A model generated the notes under the pieces. That model did not search any database and was not told where the DNA came from. It worked only from the letters and a program-made list of their open reading frames with translations. Shown here piece after piece: positions 9,981 through 17,727 of a stretch of DNA of 47,876 nucleotides (the first letter of the stretch is position 1; every line of letters begins with the position of its first letter). Location of the stretch: NCBI GenBank assembly GCA_022801595.1, contig JAAWSO010000013.1, forward strand, positions 1 to 47,876. The letters are read 5' to 3'. This DNA comes from Clostridiales bacterium. GTDB lineage: Bacteria > Bacillota > Clostridia > Oscillospirales > Acutalibacteraceae. The translations under genes and the position numbers were made by a program.

Positions 9981-10475
9981 ATGGGATTTTTTGATGATGT
10001 CGTTGGCAAGGCCAAAAATGCAGTAAATGTGATGGGAAAAAATGCAGGCAACTTGGTTGACAGCTCCAAGCTGAAGTTCCATGCCGCAGAGCTAAAGGGC
10101 GATATTCAAAAAAGCTATGAGGCATTGGGCAAGCTGATCTATGAAGCCAATAAGAACGGCACCGATGCGACGGAAGCGACTGCCCAAGCAGTGGCTGCGA
10201 TTGACGAGCTTTACGAGCAAATGGCTGCGATTGAAGCTCAACTTCTGAAATTGAACAATAAAATTGTTTGCTCCAATTGCGGAGAAAAAAGCGAAAACAG
10301 CGCTTCATTCTGCCCGAAGTGCGGCGCCAAACTGGAGCATGAAGTTCCAGCGGAAGAAGAATTCTCCTGTGGCTGTGATTGTGGGTGCGATGAGGAAACT
10401 GCCCAGGCTGCTCCAGAAACAAACTGCGGCTGTGGTTGTTCTGGAGACGCGGCAACTGAAGAAAAAAAAGACTAA
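9981..10475 (+). CDS. Zinc-ribbon protein with cysteine-rich C-terminus
   Basis: A 164-aa protein with no signal peptide. Residues 1-95 are predicted helical, Ala/Lys-rich and possibly coiled coil. A zinc ribbon follows with CSNC (C97, C100) and CPKC (about 112-115), and then an acidic tail with repeated Cys-Gly units (CGCDCGCD and CGCGCSG). ATG 9981 has AAGGGAG (9965-9971) with 9-nt spacing; longer in-frame starts lack such a site. It stands alone between its own promoter and terminator. The function is not recognised. The Cys-Gly tail could bind metal or redox partners (inference). Confidence 0.85.
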   Translation: MGFFDDVVGKAKNAVNVMGKNAGNLVDSSKLKFHAAELKGDIQKSYEALGKLIYEANKNGTDATEATAQAVAAIDELYEQMAAIEAQLLKLNNKIVCSNCGEKSENSASFCPKCGAKLEHEVPAEEEFSCGCDCGCDEETAQAAPETNCGCGCSGDAATEEKKD

Positions 10476-10500
10476 GATTTGCTTTTGGCTGGCAAGGAGG

Positions 10501-10530
10501 AAGAGGGGATTGGTTCCCCTCTTTTCTTTG
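10501..10530 (+). terminator. Terminator after the zinc-ribbon gene
   Basis: AAGAGGGG (10501-10508) pairs perfectly with CCCCTCTT (10516-10523) across a 7-nt loop, followed by T-rich sequence. Confidence 0.85.
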
Positions 10531-10636
10531 TTTTGCGCTTTTCTTACCATTGTGAAACATATTGATTCCAGGGAAAGAATATATTTGGTCAGGAGAAGCG
10601 AAAAATATTTTCAAAGAAAGAAATGGATGTGTTGCC

Positions 10637-12397
10637 ATGAAGACACCATCTTCTCAGCCAAAGTCCAGAACGAAACAAAGTTTTTTGCATGGCGCCCTTA
10701 TCCTGACCGTTGGGGTTTTGATCGTCAAGCTGATCGGGGGGATGTTCAAGGTACCCCTGACCTGGGTGATCCAGGAAGAGGGGTTGGGGTACTTTAATAC
10801 GGCGTACAATTTTTACAGCCCGATTTTCAGCCTTGCCACGGCAGGATTTCCCATTGCCATTGCCCGGATGGTTTCGGAAAATTATGCCCGGCGTCGCTAC
10901 CGGGATATCCGTCAGATTCACCGGGCCTCCATTCCCATCTTCATTATTACGGGCTCCATTGGGCTGCTGGTGATGCTGATCGGCGCTCCTTTTTATGTCC
11001 ATGCCATCGGCAATGAGGGAGCCTTGGCCTCTATGTATTTCCTGGCTCCGGCCATCCTGTTCAGTTGTTTAACGGCGATTTACCGGGGCTATTACGAAGG
11101 CTTGAGCAATATGTATCCCACAGCGATTTCGGAGATTATTGAGGCGATTTGTAAATTGGCCATCGGATTAAGTGCGGCCTATGCGGCAGTAAAGTTGGGC
11201 ATGAATGAATTTTATACCGCTGGCACCGTATTTGGCCAGCCAATGGTTTCCGAGGCTTACGCGCAGAGCGCTGTCTTGCCAGCCGCCGCTGCCGCCGCTA
11301 TTGGCGGGGTGACCGTAGGCTCTATTTTTGGCTATTTGTTCCTGTTGATCCGCCATAAGCGGCGGGGAGACGGTATCACCAGCCAGGAACTGCAGGAAGC
11401 GCCGGAGAGTGGTTCTTTCCGGGAGACGGTGGTCTGTCTGATTAAAACAGCTATTCCTATCGGAATTGGCGCATTGGCGGTCAATGTAGCTGGATTGGTG
11501 GATACTACCTTTTTGCAGACCCGGATTCGGGATGTGATGGCGGCCAGTCCAGATATTTTATTGGGAATGTATGATGGAATGATCCCACAAGTGAATATTG
11601 AGGCGGGAACTGTGCCAAACTTCTTATATGGGTGTTATTCCCAGGCGTTGACCCTATTTATGCTGGTTCCAGCCATTACCCAGGCTTTCGGAATCAGCGC
11701 GCTTCCCAGCGTGACGGCCGCTTGGACGGGAGGAAACCGAACGGAATTGAAAAACAGCATGGAGTCGGTTTTGCGGATTACGTGTTTGTTTTGTATTCCG
11801 GCGGGGCTGGGGATGAGTGTGATGTCGGGTCCCATTGCCCGGCTGATTTTTGGGGCGCGGGCTTCCATCCCGATCACATCCCGGGTATTGGTTATTATGG
11901 GATTGGGGGCAATTTTTGCCTCCCTCAGCACCCCCATCAATAGCATGCTCCAAGCGGTGGGCCGGGTGGATTTGCCGGTTAAAATCCTGGGGATTGGCCT
12001 GGCGATCAAGGTGGCGATCAACTATGTGTTCTCTGGAATTCCAGAAATCAACATTCTAGGAGCAGGCGCAGGCACCTTGGTTTGTTATTTACTGATCACG
12101 ATATTGGGAATGATCCTGCTGTGCCGGGTGACGAAAATCCGCCCGAGTTTTTTATCGGCATTTATCAAGCCGGCGGTGTCGTCCATGGTCTGCTGCGCGG
12201 TATCGTATGTGTCTCAAACCTTGCTGGCATTGGTAATTCCTGACAAGGCCGCCACCTGCATTGCTTTGGTAATTGCTGTGATTGTATATATAATTGCGTT
12301 ATTATTGTGCAAAGCAATTAGTAAAACGGACGTTTTAATGCTTCCAAAGGGGCAAAAAATTGCAAAAATACTTGAAAAACACAACTGGATAAGGTAA
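10637..12397 (+). CDS. SpoVB/MurJ-family polysaccharide flippase
   Basis: Integral membrane protein of the MOP exporter superfamily (SpoVB, YabM, MurJ), 586 aa with roughly 14 hydrophobic helices; lipid-linked peptidoglycan or polysaccharide precursor flipping is the family role. The N-terminus (ALILTVGVLIVKLIGG, about residues 18-33) and the helix pairs that follow match this family. A central loop (about 245-265) is charged. The position just before mazG matches B. subtilis yabM, so it is likely the YabM equivalent, although SpoVB itself is similar. The start ATG 10637 has only a weak site (GGATG); upstream starts are poorer still. The protein is somewhat longer than the usual 520-550 aa. 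Confidence 0.88.
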   Translation: MKTPSSQPKSRTKQSFLHGALILTVGVLIVKLIGGMFKVPLTWVIQEEGLGYFNTAYNFYSPIFSLATAGFPIAIARMVSENYARRRYRDIRQIHRASIPIFIITGSIGLLVMLIGAPFYVHAIGNEGALASMYFLAPAILFSCLTAIYRGYYEGLSNMYPTAISEIIEAICKLAIGLSAAYAAVKLGMNEFYTAGTVFGQPMVSEAYAQSAVLPAAAAAAIGGVTVGSIFGYLFLLIRHKRRGDGITSQELQEAPESGSFRETVVCLIKTAIPIGIGALAVNVAGLVDTTFLQTRIRDVMAASPDILLGMYDGMIPQVNIEAGTVPNFLYGCYSQALTLFMLVPAITQAFGISALPSVTAAWTGGNRTELKNSMESVLRITCLFCIPAGLGMSVMSGPIARLIFGARASIPITSRVLVIMGLGAIFASLSTPINSMLQAVGRVDLPVKILGIGLAIKVAINYVFSGIPEINILGAGAGTLVCYLLITILGMILLCRVTKIRPSFLSAFIKPAVSSMVCCAVSYVSQTLLALVIPDKAATCIALVIAVIVYIIALLLCKAISKTDVLMLPKGQKIAKILEKHNWIR

Positions 12398-12445
12398 TAT
12401 AGTACACGATATCCATATTATCTTAGAGCAAGGGAGTTTGTGATT

Positions 12446-13183
12446 GTGGATTTTCCATTGAAAGAGCGATACAGCACGGAGGATTTATTGGAAATTGTCC
12501 GCATTCTTCGAGCTCCGGGCGGTTGTCCCTGGGATCGGGAGCAGACTCATCAAAGCATCCGTTCCAACTTTATCGAAGAAACCTATGAGGCGATTGAAGC
12601 CATTGATACCAACGATCTTGTTTTACTGCAGGAAGAGCTAGGGGATGTGCTGCTTCAGATTTTGCTTCATACCCAAATGGAAGCGGAACATGGCGGATTT
12701 ACCTTTGCCGATGTGGTGGATGGAATCGCAAAGAAATTGATTGTCCGCCATCCTCATGTTTTTGGAGAGACGGTAGTCAAGGATTCCGCCGAGGTGCTGA
12801 GCAACTGGGATGAAATCAAAAAGCAGACCAAGGATCAGAAGACCCAAACCCAGGTGCTCCGCAGCGTTTCCCCGGCTTTGCCTGGATTGATGCGTAGCGC
12901 GAAAGTGCAGAAAAAGGCATTGAAGGTAGGAGAGGTGCTTCCAACATCGCCTCAGGCGGCTTTGCAGGCTGTGGAGCAGCATTTGCAACAGGTTCGCCAA
13001 GTAGTGGAACATCCAGAGGGGGACGTACAGAAAGCAGTGGGGGATCTGCTGTTTTCTGTGGTGAATGTTGCCCGGACGCTAACGCTGGAGCCGGAACATA
13101 CGCTCAGCCTTGCTTGCGACCGATTTATCCATGCATTTGAAGCATGGGAACAAAAGACCTATGGGCGCAATGGAAACGATTAA
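12446..13183 (+). CDS. mazG: Nucleoside triphosphate pyrophosphohydrolase MazG
   Basis: House-cleaning NTP pyrophosphohydrolase, 245 aa, cytoplasmic. The first MazG domain carries PGGCPWDREQTHQS and the metal-binding pair EETYE...EELGD (about residues 45-72). A second, more diverged copy follows, with VGDLLFSVVNVAR near residue 195, as in E. coli MazG. The B. subtilis neighbour YabN has an added methylase domain that is absent here. AAGGGAG (12430-12436) stands 9 nt before GTG 12446; GTG 12440 is only 3 nt away from it. It lies between the flippase gene and hup in the yab cluster. Confidence 0.94.
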   Translation: MDFPLKERYSTEDLLEIVRILRAPGGCPWDREQTHQSIRSNFIEETYEAIEAIDTNDLVLLQEELGDVLLQILLHTQMEAEHGGFTFADVVDGIAKKLIVRHPHVFGETVVKDSAEVLSNWDEIKKQTKDQKTQTQVLRSVSPALPGLMRSAKVQKKALKVGEVLPTSPQAALQAVEQHLQQVRQVVEHPEGDVQKAVGDLLFSVVNVARTLTLEPEHTLSLACDRFIHAFEAWEQKTYGRNGND

Positions 13184-13237
13184 TTCGCGAAAAAGTTTTT
13201 TAGTAAGAACTTATGATAAAATAACGGAGGTTACAAC

Positions 13238-13513
13238 ATGAACAAGACAGAACTCATCGCAGCAGTTGCAGAGAAAGCGGAGATTTCCAAAAAGGATGCA
13301 GAAGGTGCTGTGAATGCCGTGATCGATACCATTATCGAAGCAGTCGCTTTGGAAGATAAGGTACAGATCGTTGGCTTCGGTACGTTTGAGTGCCGCACGA
13401 GGAATGAGAAGCTGGGCAAAAATCCAAGAACTGGCGAAGACATCATCATCCCTGCATCCAAGGTTCCTGCTTTCAAGGCTGGTAAAGCATTTAAGGATGC
13501 AACCAACGCATAA
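13238..13513 (+). CDS. hup: HU family DNA-binding protein
   Basis: Small basic nucleoid protein, 91 aa, acting as a dimer that bends DNA. The sequence starts MNKTELIAAVAEKAEISKK and includes VQIVGFGTFE (about 44-53) and the beta-arm region RNEKLGKNPRTGE, all standard HU features. CGGAGG is 7 nt upstream of the ATG. It sits between mazG and rqcP, a place where hup occurs in many clostridia but not in B. subtilis. A strong terminator follows. Confidence 0.97.
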   Translation: MNKTELIAAVAEKAEISKKDAEGAVNAVIDTIIEAVALEDKVQIVGFGTFECRTRNEKLGKNPRTGEDIIIPASKVPAFKAGKAFKDATNA

Positions 13514-13552
13514 CGTATCGAATTCTGCTTTGTTTATCAAGGCAACCTGTAG

Positions 13553-13606
13553 GGCTGTGACAAAAACCAGGTTCATGCTGGTTTTTTGGTTGCAGCCTTT
13601 TGTTTT
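13553..13606 (+). terminator. Two-part terminator after hup
   Basis: The outer stem GGCTGTGAC (13553-13561) pairs with GTTGCAGCC (13589-13597), with two wobble pairs. The inner stem AAAAACCAG (13562-13570) pairs with CTGGTTTTT (13578-13586). A T-rich run follows from 13598. Either part could stop transcription. Confidence 0.8.
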
Positions 13607-13657
13607 CCTATTTTGGGACAGGCTGTCTATCACCCCGAAACCTGAGGAGGGAACAAT

Positions 13658-13900
13658 ATGAGATTAGACAAATATTTAAAGGTATCCCGGATCATTAAAC
13701 GGCGCACCGTGGCCAATGAAGCCTGTGACGCCGGCCGTGTTTTGGTTAATGGAAAGATCGCACGGGCTTCCTACGACGTGAAGTGTGGGGATATCCTGGA
13801 GGTTCAGTTGGGAGCCCGTGCGGTGAAAGCCAAGGTCATTGCTGTCAATGAACATGCTAACCGGGAAACTGCCGCCGATTTATATGAACTTCTCCCCTAA
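13658..13900 (+). CDS. rqcP: S4-domain RNA-binding protein RqcP (YabO)
   Basis: An 80-aa protein that is nearly all S4 domain (RLDKYLKVSRIIKRRTVANE at the N-terminus; VNGKIARASYDVKCGD at about 30-45). In B. subtilis RqcP works with RqcH in adding alanine tails to stalled nascent chains on 50S subunits, and YabO/Hsp15-type proteins bind 50S-peptidyl-tRNA. GAGGAGGG lies 7-8 nt before ATG 13658. The position after mazG/hup and before yabP matches the B. subtilis order. Confidence 0.93.
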   Translation: MRLDKYLKVSRIIKRRTVANEACDAGRVLVNGKIARASYDVKCGDILEVQLGARAVKAKVIAVNEHANRETAADLYELLP

Positions 13901-14095
13901 AGTCTTGGAGAAAACTCCTTGCCATTTCTAACTTTGTAGTGACCGTAGGGGAAGACATTGTTTCTCAATTACTTGTCATAGCAAGGAATGAAAAAAGAAG
14001 AGAGGTAAGTGAACAGAAGATAAGGGTCCAAGCCTTCTTGATAGATTTGGAGAAGGCAAAAGGCCTGGGCAGAAGAGTCCCAATAAAATCTCTTT

Positions 14096-14124
14096 GAATA
14101 CAACAGCCTCCAACGGCATACTTA
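14096..14124 (+). promoter_or_regulatory. Candidate sigma-E promoter for yabP-yabQ
   Basis: GAATACAA (14096-14103) and CATACTTA (14117-14124) are separated by 13 bp, resembling the B. subtilis sigma-E pattern (-35 near GMATATT, -10 near CATACANT). In B. subtilis yabP-yabQ are mother-cell genes under sigma-E. The -10 box lies in the loop of the hairpin at 14102-14150. Confidence 0.5.
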
Positions 14125-14154
14125 TTTGTATGAACTTGTTGGAGGTTGTTTTTT
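14102..14154 (+). terminator. Terminator-like hairpin containing the yabP ribosome-binding site
   Basis: The 13-nt arm 14102-14114 pairs with 14138-14150, with a single G-U pair. A smaller stem CATAC/GTATG (14117-14121, 14128-14132) lies inside the loop. T14149-T14154 form a six-T run right before the yabP ATG. The GGAGG at 14141-14145, the only good ribosome-binding site for yabP, is inside the 3' arm. Confidence 0.75.
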
Positions 14155-14451
14155 ATGGCAATGATGATACCGGAGGAAAATAAAAAGACGCAAATTCCTC
14201 ACAGCCTGATTTTGGAAAACCGCAAAGGGCTGACGGCGACTGGGGTTTCCAATGTGGACAGCTTCAATGAACAGACGATTGTGGCCTACACCAGTATGGG
14301 CGAGCTGACCATACGGGGAGAAAACCTTAGTATCAATAAATTAAATATGGAAACGGGCGAGCTGACGCTGGAAGGGGAAATTTCGTCTATGTCTTATTCG
14401 GATACGGAGTCCCAGGGAGGAAGCGGATTTTTTTCAAAGTTGTTCCGTTAA
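14155..14451 (+). CDS. yabP: Sporulation protein YabP
   Basis: A 98-aa YabP/YqfC-family protein required for sporulation in B. subtilis. The family core is visible as LILENRKGLTATGVSNVDSF (about 18-37), then IRGENLSINKLNMETGELTLEGE (quoted across its two halves IRGENLSINKL and METGELTLEGE). Paired beta strands are expected, with no signal peptide. The C-terminus is Ser/Gly-rich and ends FFSKLFR. ATG 14155 is 9 nt after GGAGG; ATGs at 14161 and 14164 are alternatives. It is followed by yabQ, as in B. subtilis, and is likely made only in the mother cell. Confidence 0.9.
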   Translation: MAMMIPEENKKTQIPHSLILENRKGLTATGVSNVDSFNEQTIVAYTSMGELTIRGENLSINKLNMETGELTLEGEISSMSYSDTESQGGSGFFSKLFR

Positions 14452-14490
14452 CCGGCTGATCGGGAAGAAAAAGGGTGGGGGGAGTTGTCC

Positions 14491-15033
14491 TTGGAAGTCA
14501 ATAATATGGATATCCAGTTGGTTGGGATTTTAATTTCGTTGGTTGCAGGAATTCTTTTGGCAGCGGTTTATGATACGATCAAAATCGCTCGCCTGTTGTT
14601 GTCTGGAGAAAAAAGCCATGTGGTGGTACAAGATTTTTTTTTCATGATCCTGGCTGCCTTTGTCACATACCTGGTGTCTCTGGCGGTCAGCTATGGCGTG
14701 GTACGGTTCTATGTCATTGCCTGTGAAATCATCGGCGTATGTATTTATTTTCTCACCCTGGGAATGGTCACAGAACGTTTGGCAAAATGGATTCATAAAA
14801 TTTTTTGCTGGATCTTCCGTTTTTTCCGTCGTTTTTTTTTCCATCCGTTGTTTGTGTTTTTCCGTGCAATTGGACGGTGGGTTTGGTCGAAATGCGGATT
14901 TTTAAAAAAAATTACAAAAAAATTACAAAATCTCTTGAAACCAAAAGGGAATATGGTGTATAATCATTTTATAGGTTTACGCAGGAAAAAGAAAGATGGC
15001 GGCAACGAAGAGGAAGGAACGATGCAGGAGTGA
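14491..15033 (+). CDS. yabQ: Spore cortex biosynthesis protein YabQ
   Basis: A 180-aa membrane protein of the YabQ family, needed for cortex formation in B. subtilis. Hydrophobic segments lie at about residues 10-30 (VGILISLVAGILLAAVYDTI), 49-70 and 75-95. They are followed by a strongly aromatic/basic stretch (WIFRFFRRFFFHPLFVFF) and a Lys/Arg-rich C-terminus with KKKDGG. TTG 14491 follows GGGGGAG at 14478-14484 by 6 nt; TTG 14485 abuts the site and ATG 14506 is another candidate. The stop codon lies just before the divIC start. Confidence 0.88.
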   Translation: MEVNNMDIQLVGILISLVAGILLAAVYDTIKIARLLLSGEKSHVVVQDFFFMILAAFVTYLVSLAVSYGVVRFYVIACEIIGVCIYFLTLGMVTERLAKWIHKIFCWIFRFFRRFFFHPLFVFFRAIGRWVWSKCGFLKKITKKLQNLLKPKGNMVYNHFIGLRRKKKDGGNEEEGTMQE

Positions 15034-15035
15034 AA

Positions 15036-15338
15036 GTGATCAACGGAAAACCAAAACGGCGGAAACGCAGTATTATTCTGCGCATTGCGCTTTTGGCTTT
15101 TGCGGTGTACATTGTTGTATCGATTGTCAACCAGCAGATTCAGATTGGCCAAAAAAAGCAGGAGTTGTCCACGGTCAGTCAGCAGTTGAACGCGCAAAAT
15201 CTGAAAAATGAGGAGCTGAAAACAGCCCTGGAAACCGGCACGACGGACAGCGATGAATTCATCCAACGAAAGGCCCGTGAGGAGCTTAACTATGTGAAGC
15301 CGAATGAGCGGGTGTTTGTAAACATTGCCGGAGACTGA
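15036..15338 (+). CDS. divIC: Septum formation initiator DivIC
   Basis: Bitopic division protein that joins FtsL and DivIB at the septum; 100 aa. The basic N-terminus (KPKRRKRS) is followed by one transmembrane helix (about residues 12-32) and a coiled coil (QIQIGQKKQELSTVSQQLNA). The conserved ending ARxELNYVKPNERVFVNI matches the DivIC/FtsB family. GTG 15036 has AGGAG 5 nt upstream; GTG 15030 overlaps the yabQ stop as GTGA and is also possible, implying translational coupling. Confidence 0.93.
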   Translation: MINGKPKRRKRSIILRIALLAFAVYIVVSIVNQQIQIGQKKQELSTVSQQLNAQNLKNEELKTALETGTTDSDEFIQRKAREELNYVKPNERVFVNIAGD

Positions 15339-15375
15339 TCGAACCTGAAGATTGAAGAGAGGAAACTAGTATTGT

Positions 15376-15822
15376 ATGCAGCTTGAAGTGGGAGCAATCC
15401 TTGAGGGGAAAGTAACAGGAATTACAAATTTTGGCGCCTTTGTGGAATTAGGCGAAGGTAAAACCGGTATGGTACATATTTCGGAAGTGGCTCCGACCTT
15501 TGTGAAAGAGATCCGGGAATATGTGACCGAAAATCAGACTGTAAAGGTTAAGGTACTGAGCGTGGGGGAGGATGGAAAGATTAGCCTTTCCATGAAGAAG
15601 GCGGTGGAGGCTCCGCCTCGTGTCCCCAGTGCTCCTCGCAACACTTCTTCCGGTCGTCCTGGAAATTATGAGTGGCAAAGCAAGCGCAATGAGCCGGCCA
15701 GCTTTGAAGATATGCTGTCTAAGTTTAAGCAGACCAGCGACGAAAAAATGTCTGCTTTAAAGAAGGGAATGGAATCCAAACGCGGCGGCTTCTCCAGACA
15801 TGGCTCCGGTCAATCCAGATAA
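15376..15822 (+). CDS. yabR: S1 RNA-binding domain protein YabR
   Basis: A 148-aa protein with a single S1 domain at residues 1-75 (LEVGAILEGKVTGITNFGAF, MVHISEV and KVKVLSVGEDGKISLSMKK). A low-complexity tail rich in Ser, Pro, Arg and Lys follows, probably disordered. In B. subtilis yabR follows divIC, as it does here, and related S1 proteins bind mRNA or ribosomes. The role here is not known. The start ATG has GAGAGGAAA upstream at somewhat long spacing. A terminator closes the yab cluster. Confidence 0.92.
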   Translation: MQLEVGAILEGKVTGITNFGAFVELGEGKTGMVHISEVAPTFVKEIREYVTENQTVKVKVLSVGEDGKISLSMKKAVEAPPRVPSAPRNTSSGRPGNYEWQSKRNEPASFEDMLSKFKQTSDEKMSALKKGMESKRGGFSRHGSGQSR

Positions 15823-15829
15823 ACAATTC

Positions 15830-15860
15830 AGCGGGGTGGCAGCACTCCGCTTTTTTGTTT
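15830..15860 (+). terminator. Terminator of the yab/divIC cluster
   Basis: AGCGGGGTG (15830-15838) pairs with CACTCCGCT (15843-15851), with one G-U, across a GCAG tetraloop, followed by TTTTTTGTTT. Confidence 0.9.
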
Positions 15861-15891
15861 CTTAATTTTAAATGGAAAGGAGAAAAGGAGC

Positions 15892-16416
15892 ATGGCTCTG
15901 AAAATTCGGATGGAAACTCCCTTGGAGTGGGAAACTGTGGAAAAGGTAGTGCAGGAAGCTTTTGAAACGGCGGAGCATACCGACCATCAAGAACATCGAT
16001 TGGTACATCGGCTGCGGGAAAGCGCTGCCTTTCTTCCCCCTCTTTCTTTGGTGGCAGAAAAGGAGGGCCGGATTGTCGGCCATATTTTGTTTACAAAAGT
16101 GCAGGTAGAAGGAAAGATTTTGCTGGCGCTGGCCCCGGTTTCGGTTCTGCTCGAAGAGCGAAATCGGGGAATTGGAAGCCGTTTGATTCAGGAAGGCCAT
16201 AAACGGGCGGCGGCATTGGGGTATCCTGGCGTCATTGTACTGGGACATGCCGCTTATTATCCGAGGTTTGGTTATCGGCCAGCAGAAGAGTATGGAATTG
16301 CCGCTCCCTTTCCAGTACCGCACGACTGTTTTTTAGTCAAAGAGTTGCAGGAAAATCGTCTAAGCCAAGTCCAGGGAACAGTGGAATACGCAAAAGAATT
16401 TTTTGAGGAATCATAA
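15892..16416 (+). CDS. GNAT-family N-acetyltransferase
   Basis: A 174-aa acetyl-CoA-dependent acyltransferase of the YhbS-like group. VAEKEGRIVGHILF (about 50-63) is the central strand pair. RNRGIGSRLIQEGHKRA (about 86-102) is the pyrophosphate-binding motif A. YPRFGYRPA (about 123-131) is typical of this subgroup. The substrate cannot be deduced. GGAGAAAAGGAG precedes ATG 15892. It lies after the yabR terminator, with its own promoter not evident, and the amidohydrolase gene begins 29 bp downstream. Confidence 0.9.
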   Translation: MALKIRMETPLEWETVEKVVQEAFETAEHTDHQEHRLVHRLRESAAFLPPLSLVAEKEGRIVGHILFTKVQVEGKILLALAPVSVLLEERNRGIGSRLIQEGHKRAAALGYPGVIVLGHAAYYPRFGYRPAEEYGIAAPFPVPHDCFLVKELQENRLSQVQGTVEYAKEFFEES

Positions 16417-16445
16417 AAGAGTTAGAAAGGATAGATCGACGCATC

Positions 16446-17663
16446 ATGCTAGTAATCAATGGAACCATACATACCATGGCAGGAGAAACGATTGAACACG
16501 GTTTTCTTCGGGCTATGGATGGGATTATCACAGAAATTGGACACTTGGAAAATGGTGAAAAAATAATACACGACAACTGGGCAGTTCCTGAGAGTCAGGA
16601 AGAAAATGAAACTATTTGGGATCTGCAAGGGGCAGATGTATATCCTGGTTTTATTGACGCCCACACCCATATTGGCATGTGGGAGGATGGGCTGGATTTT
16701 GAAGGAGACGATGGCAACGAAGATACGGACCCAATCACGCCCCAGCTCCGAGCTGTGGATGCGATCAACCCGTTAGACCGGTGTTTTCAGGAAGGATTGG
16801 AAGCTGGTATTACCACAGTGATCAGTGGTCCGGGAAGTGCCAATCCCATAGGCGGGCAGTTGGTTGCCATGAAAACCAGCGGTACCTGTATCGACCGGAT
16901 GCTAGTAAAAGCGCCGGTTGCCATAAAGATGGCGCTGGGGGAAAATCCTAAGAATGTTTACCATGGGAAAAACCAATCCCCAGTAACCCGGATGGCCACC
17001 GCCGCCCTGATTCGGGAACAGCTTTTTAAAGCCCGTTCCTATTGGGAGGATTTGCAGCGGGCGGAAGAATCCGCCAAAAGCGACGACCCGGATACCGAAG
17101 AGTTTGACAAGCCGGAATTTGATATCAAATGTGAGGCATTGCTTCCAGTTTTAAAGAGGGAAATCCAAGTGCATTTTCATGCCCATAGGGCGGATGATAT
17201 CTTTACCGCTATTCGTTTGGGTAAGGAATTTGATCTGGATTATGTGATTGTCCACGGGACCGAAGGCCACTTGATTGCGGAGGACTTGAAAGAAGAAGGG
17301 ATTGCAGTATTGTCTGGGCCGTTCCTTTCAGATCGCTCTAAGCCGGAGCTGCGGAATTTGACACCAAAATGTCCGGGGATTTTGTCTAAGGCCGGGGTTC
17401 CCTTGGCGATTGTTACCGACCACCCTGTGATCCCTCTCCAGTATCTGTCCTTGTGTGCAGGATTGGCGGTGCGGGAAGGGATGAGCCTGGAGGAAGCATT
17501 GCGGGCAATTACCTGCAATCCAGCGAAGATTTGCCGAATTGACCACCGGGTAGGGTCCCTTGAAGTGGGCAAGGATGCAGATTTGGTGGTTTTCCGCGCG
17601 AATCCTTTGGAATTGGCTTCAAAACCGGAAATGGTGTTTGTGCGTGGCAAGCGGGTGGTATAA
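16446..17663 (+). CDS. Amidohydrolase (imidazolonepropionase-related)
   Basis: A 405-aa metal-dependent hydrolase of the amidohydrolase superfamily, cytoplasmic. DVYPGFIDAHTHIG (about 60-73) gives the HxH metal ligands. VHFHAHRADD (about 242) and VIVHGTEGH (about 264-272) supply further histidines, and VTDHP (about 321-325) the catalytic aspartate. A C-terminal VGSLEVGKDADLVVFRANPL strand returns to the composite beta-sandwich domain. The closest assignable group is the COG1228-type imidazolonepropionase relatives; hut genes are not nearby, so histidine degradation is not supported. The spacing from AAAGG to ATG is long (about 15 nt). It may be co-transcribed with the GNAT gene. Confidence 0.88.
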   Translation: MLVINGTIHTMAGETIEHGFLRAMDGIITEIGHLENGEKIIHDNWAVPESQEENETIWDLQGADVYPGFIDAHTHIGMWEDGLDFEGDDGNEDTDPITPQLRAVDAINPLDRCFQEGLEAGITTVISGPGSANPIGGQLVAMKTSGTCIDRMLVKAPVAIKMALGENPKNVYHGKNQSPVTRMATAALIREQLFKARSYWEDLQRAEESAKSDDPDTEEFDKPEFDIKCEALLPVLKREIQVHFHAHRADDIFTAIRLGKEFDLDYVIVHGTEGHLIAEDLKEEGIAVLSGPFLSDRSKPELRNLTPKCPGILSKAGVPLAIVTDHPVIPLQYLSLCAGLAVREGMSLEEALRAITCNPAKICRIDHRVGSLEVGKDADLVVFRANPLELASKPEMVFVRGKRVV

Positions 17664-17727
17664 GAATCTTGAAATACTCGCTTGCTAATCTGCCATATTC
17701 ATGGAGGAAAAAGAAAGGAGAAGACAA

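Noticed and set aside
13217-13222. TAAAAT as a hup promoter -10 box
   Set aside because: Transcription from it would begin at about 13229, cutting off the ribosome-binding site, and no -35 is present.
14060-14090. GGCCTGGGCAGAAG resembling the 3' half of a ZTP riboswitch
   Set aside because: The 5' pseudoknot half is absent and the downstream gene is a sporulation gene, not folate or purine.
13939-14097. 52-codon open frame from GTG 13939 between rqcP and yabP
   Set aside because: It is open and reads like a basic peptide, but there is no ribosome-binding site in front of GTG and a frame of this length is expected by chance. I kept it out of the feature list.
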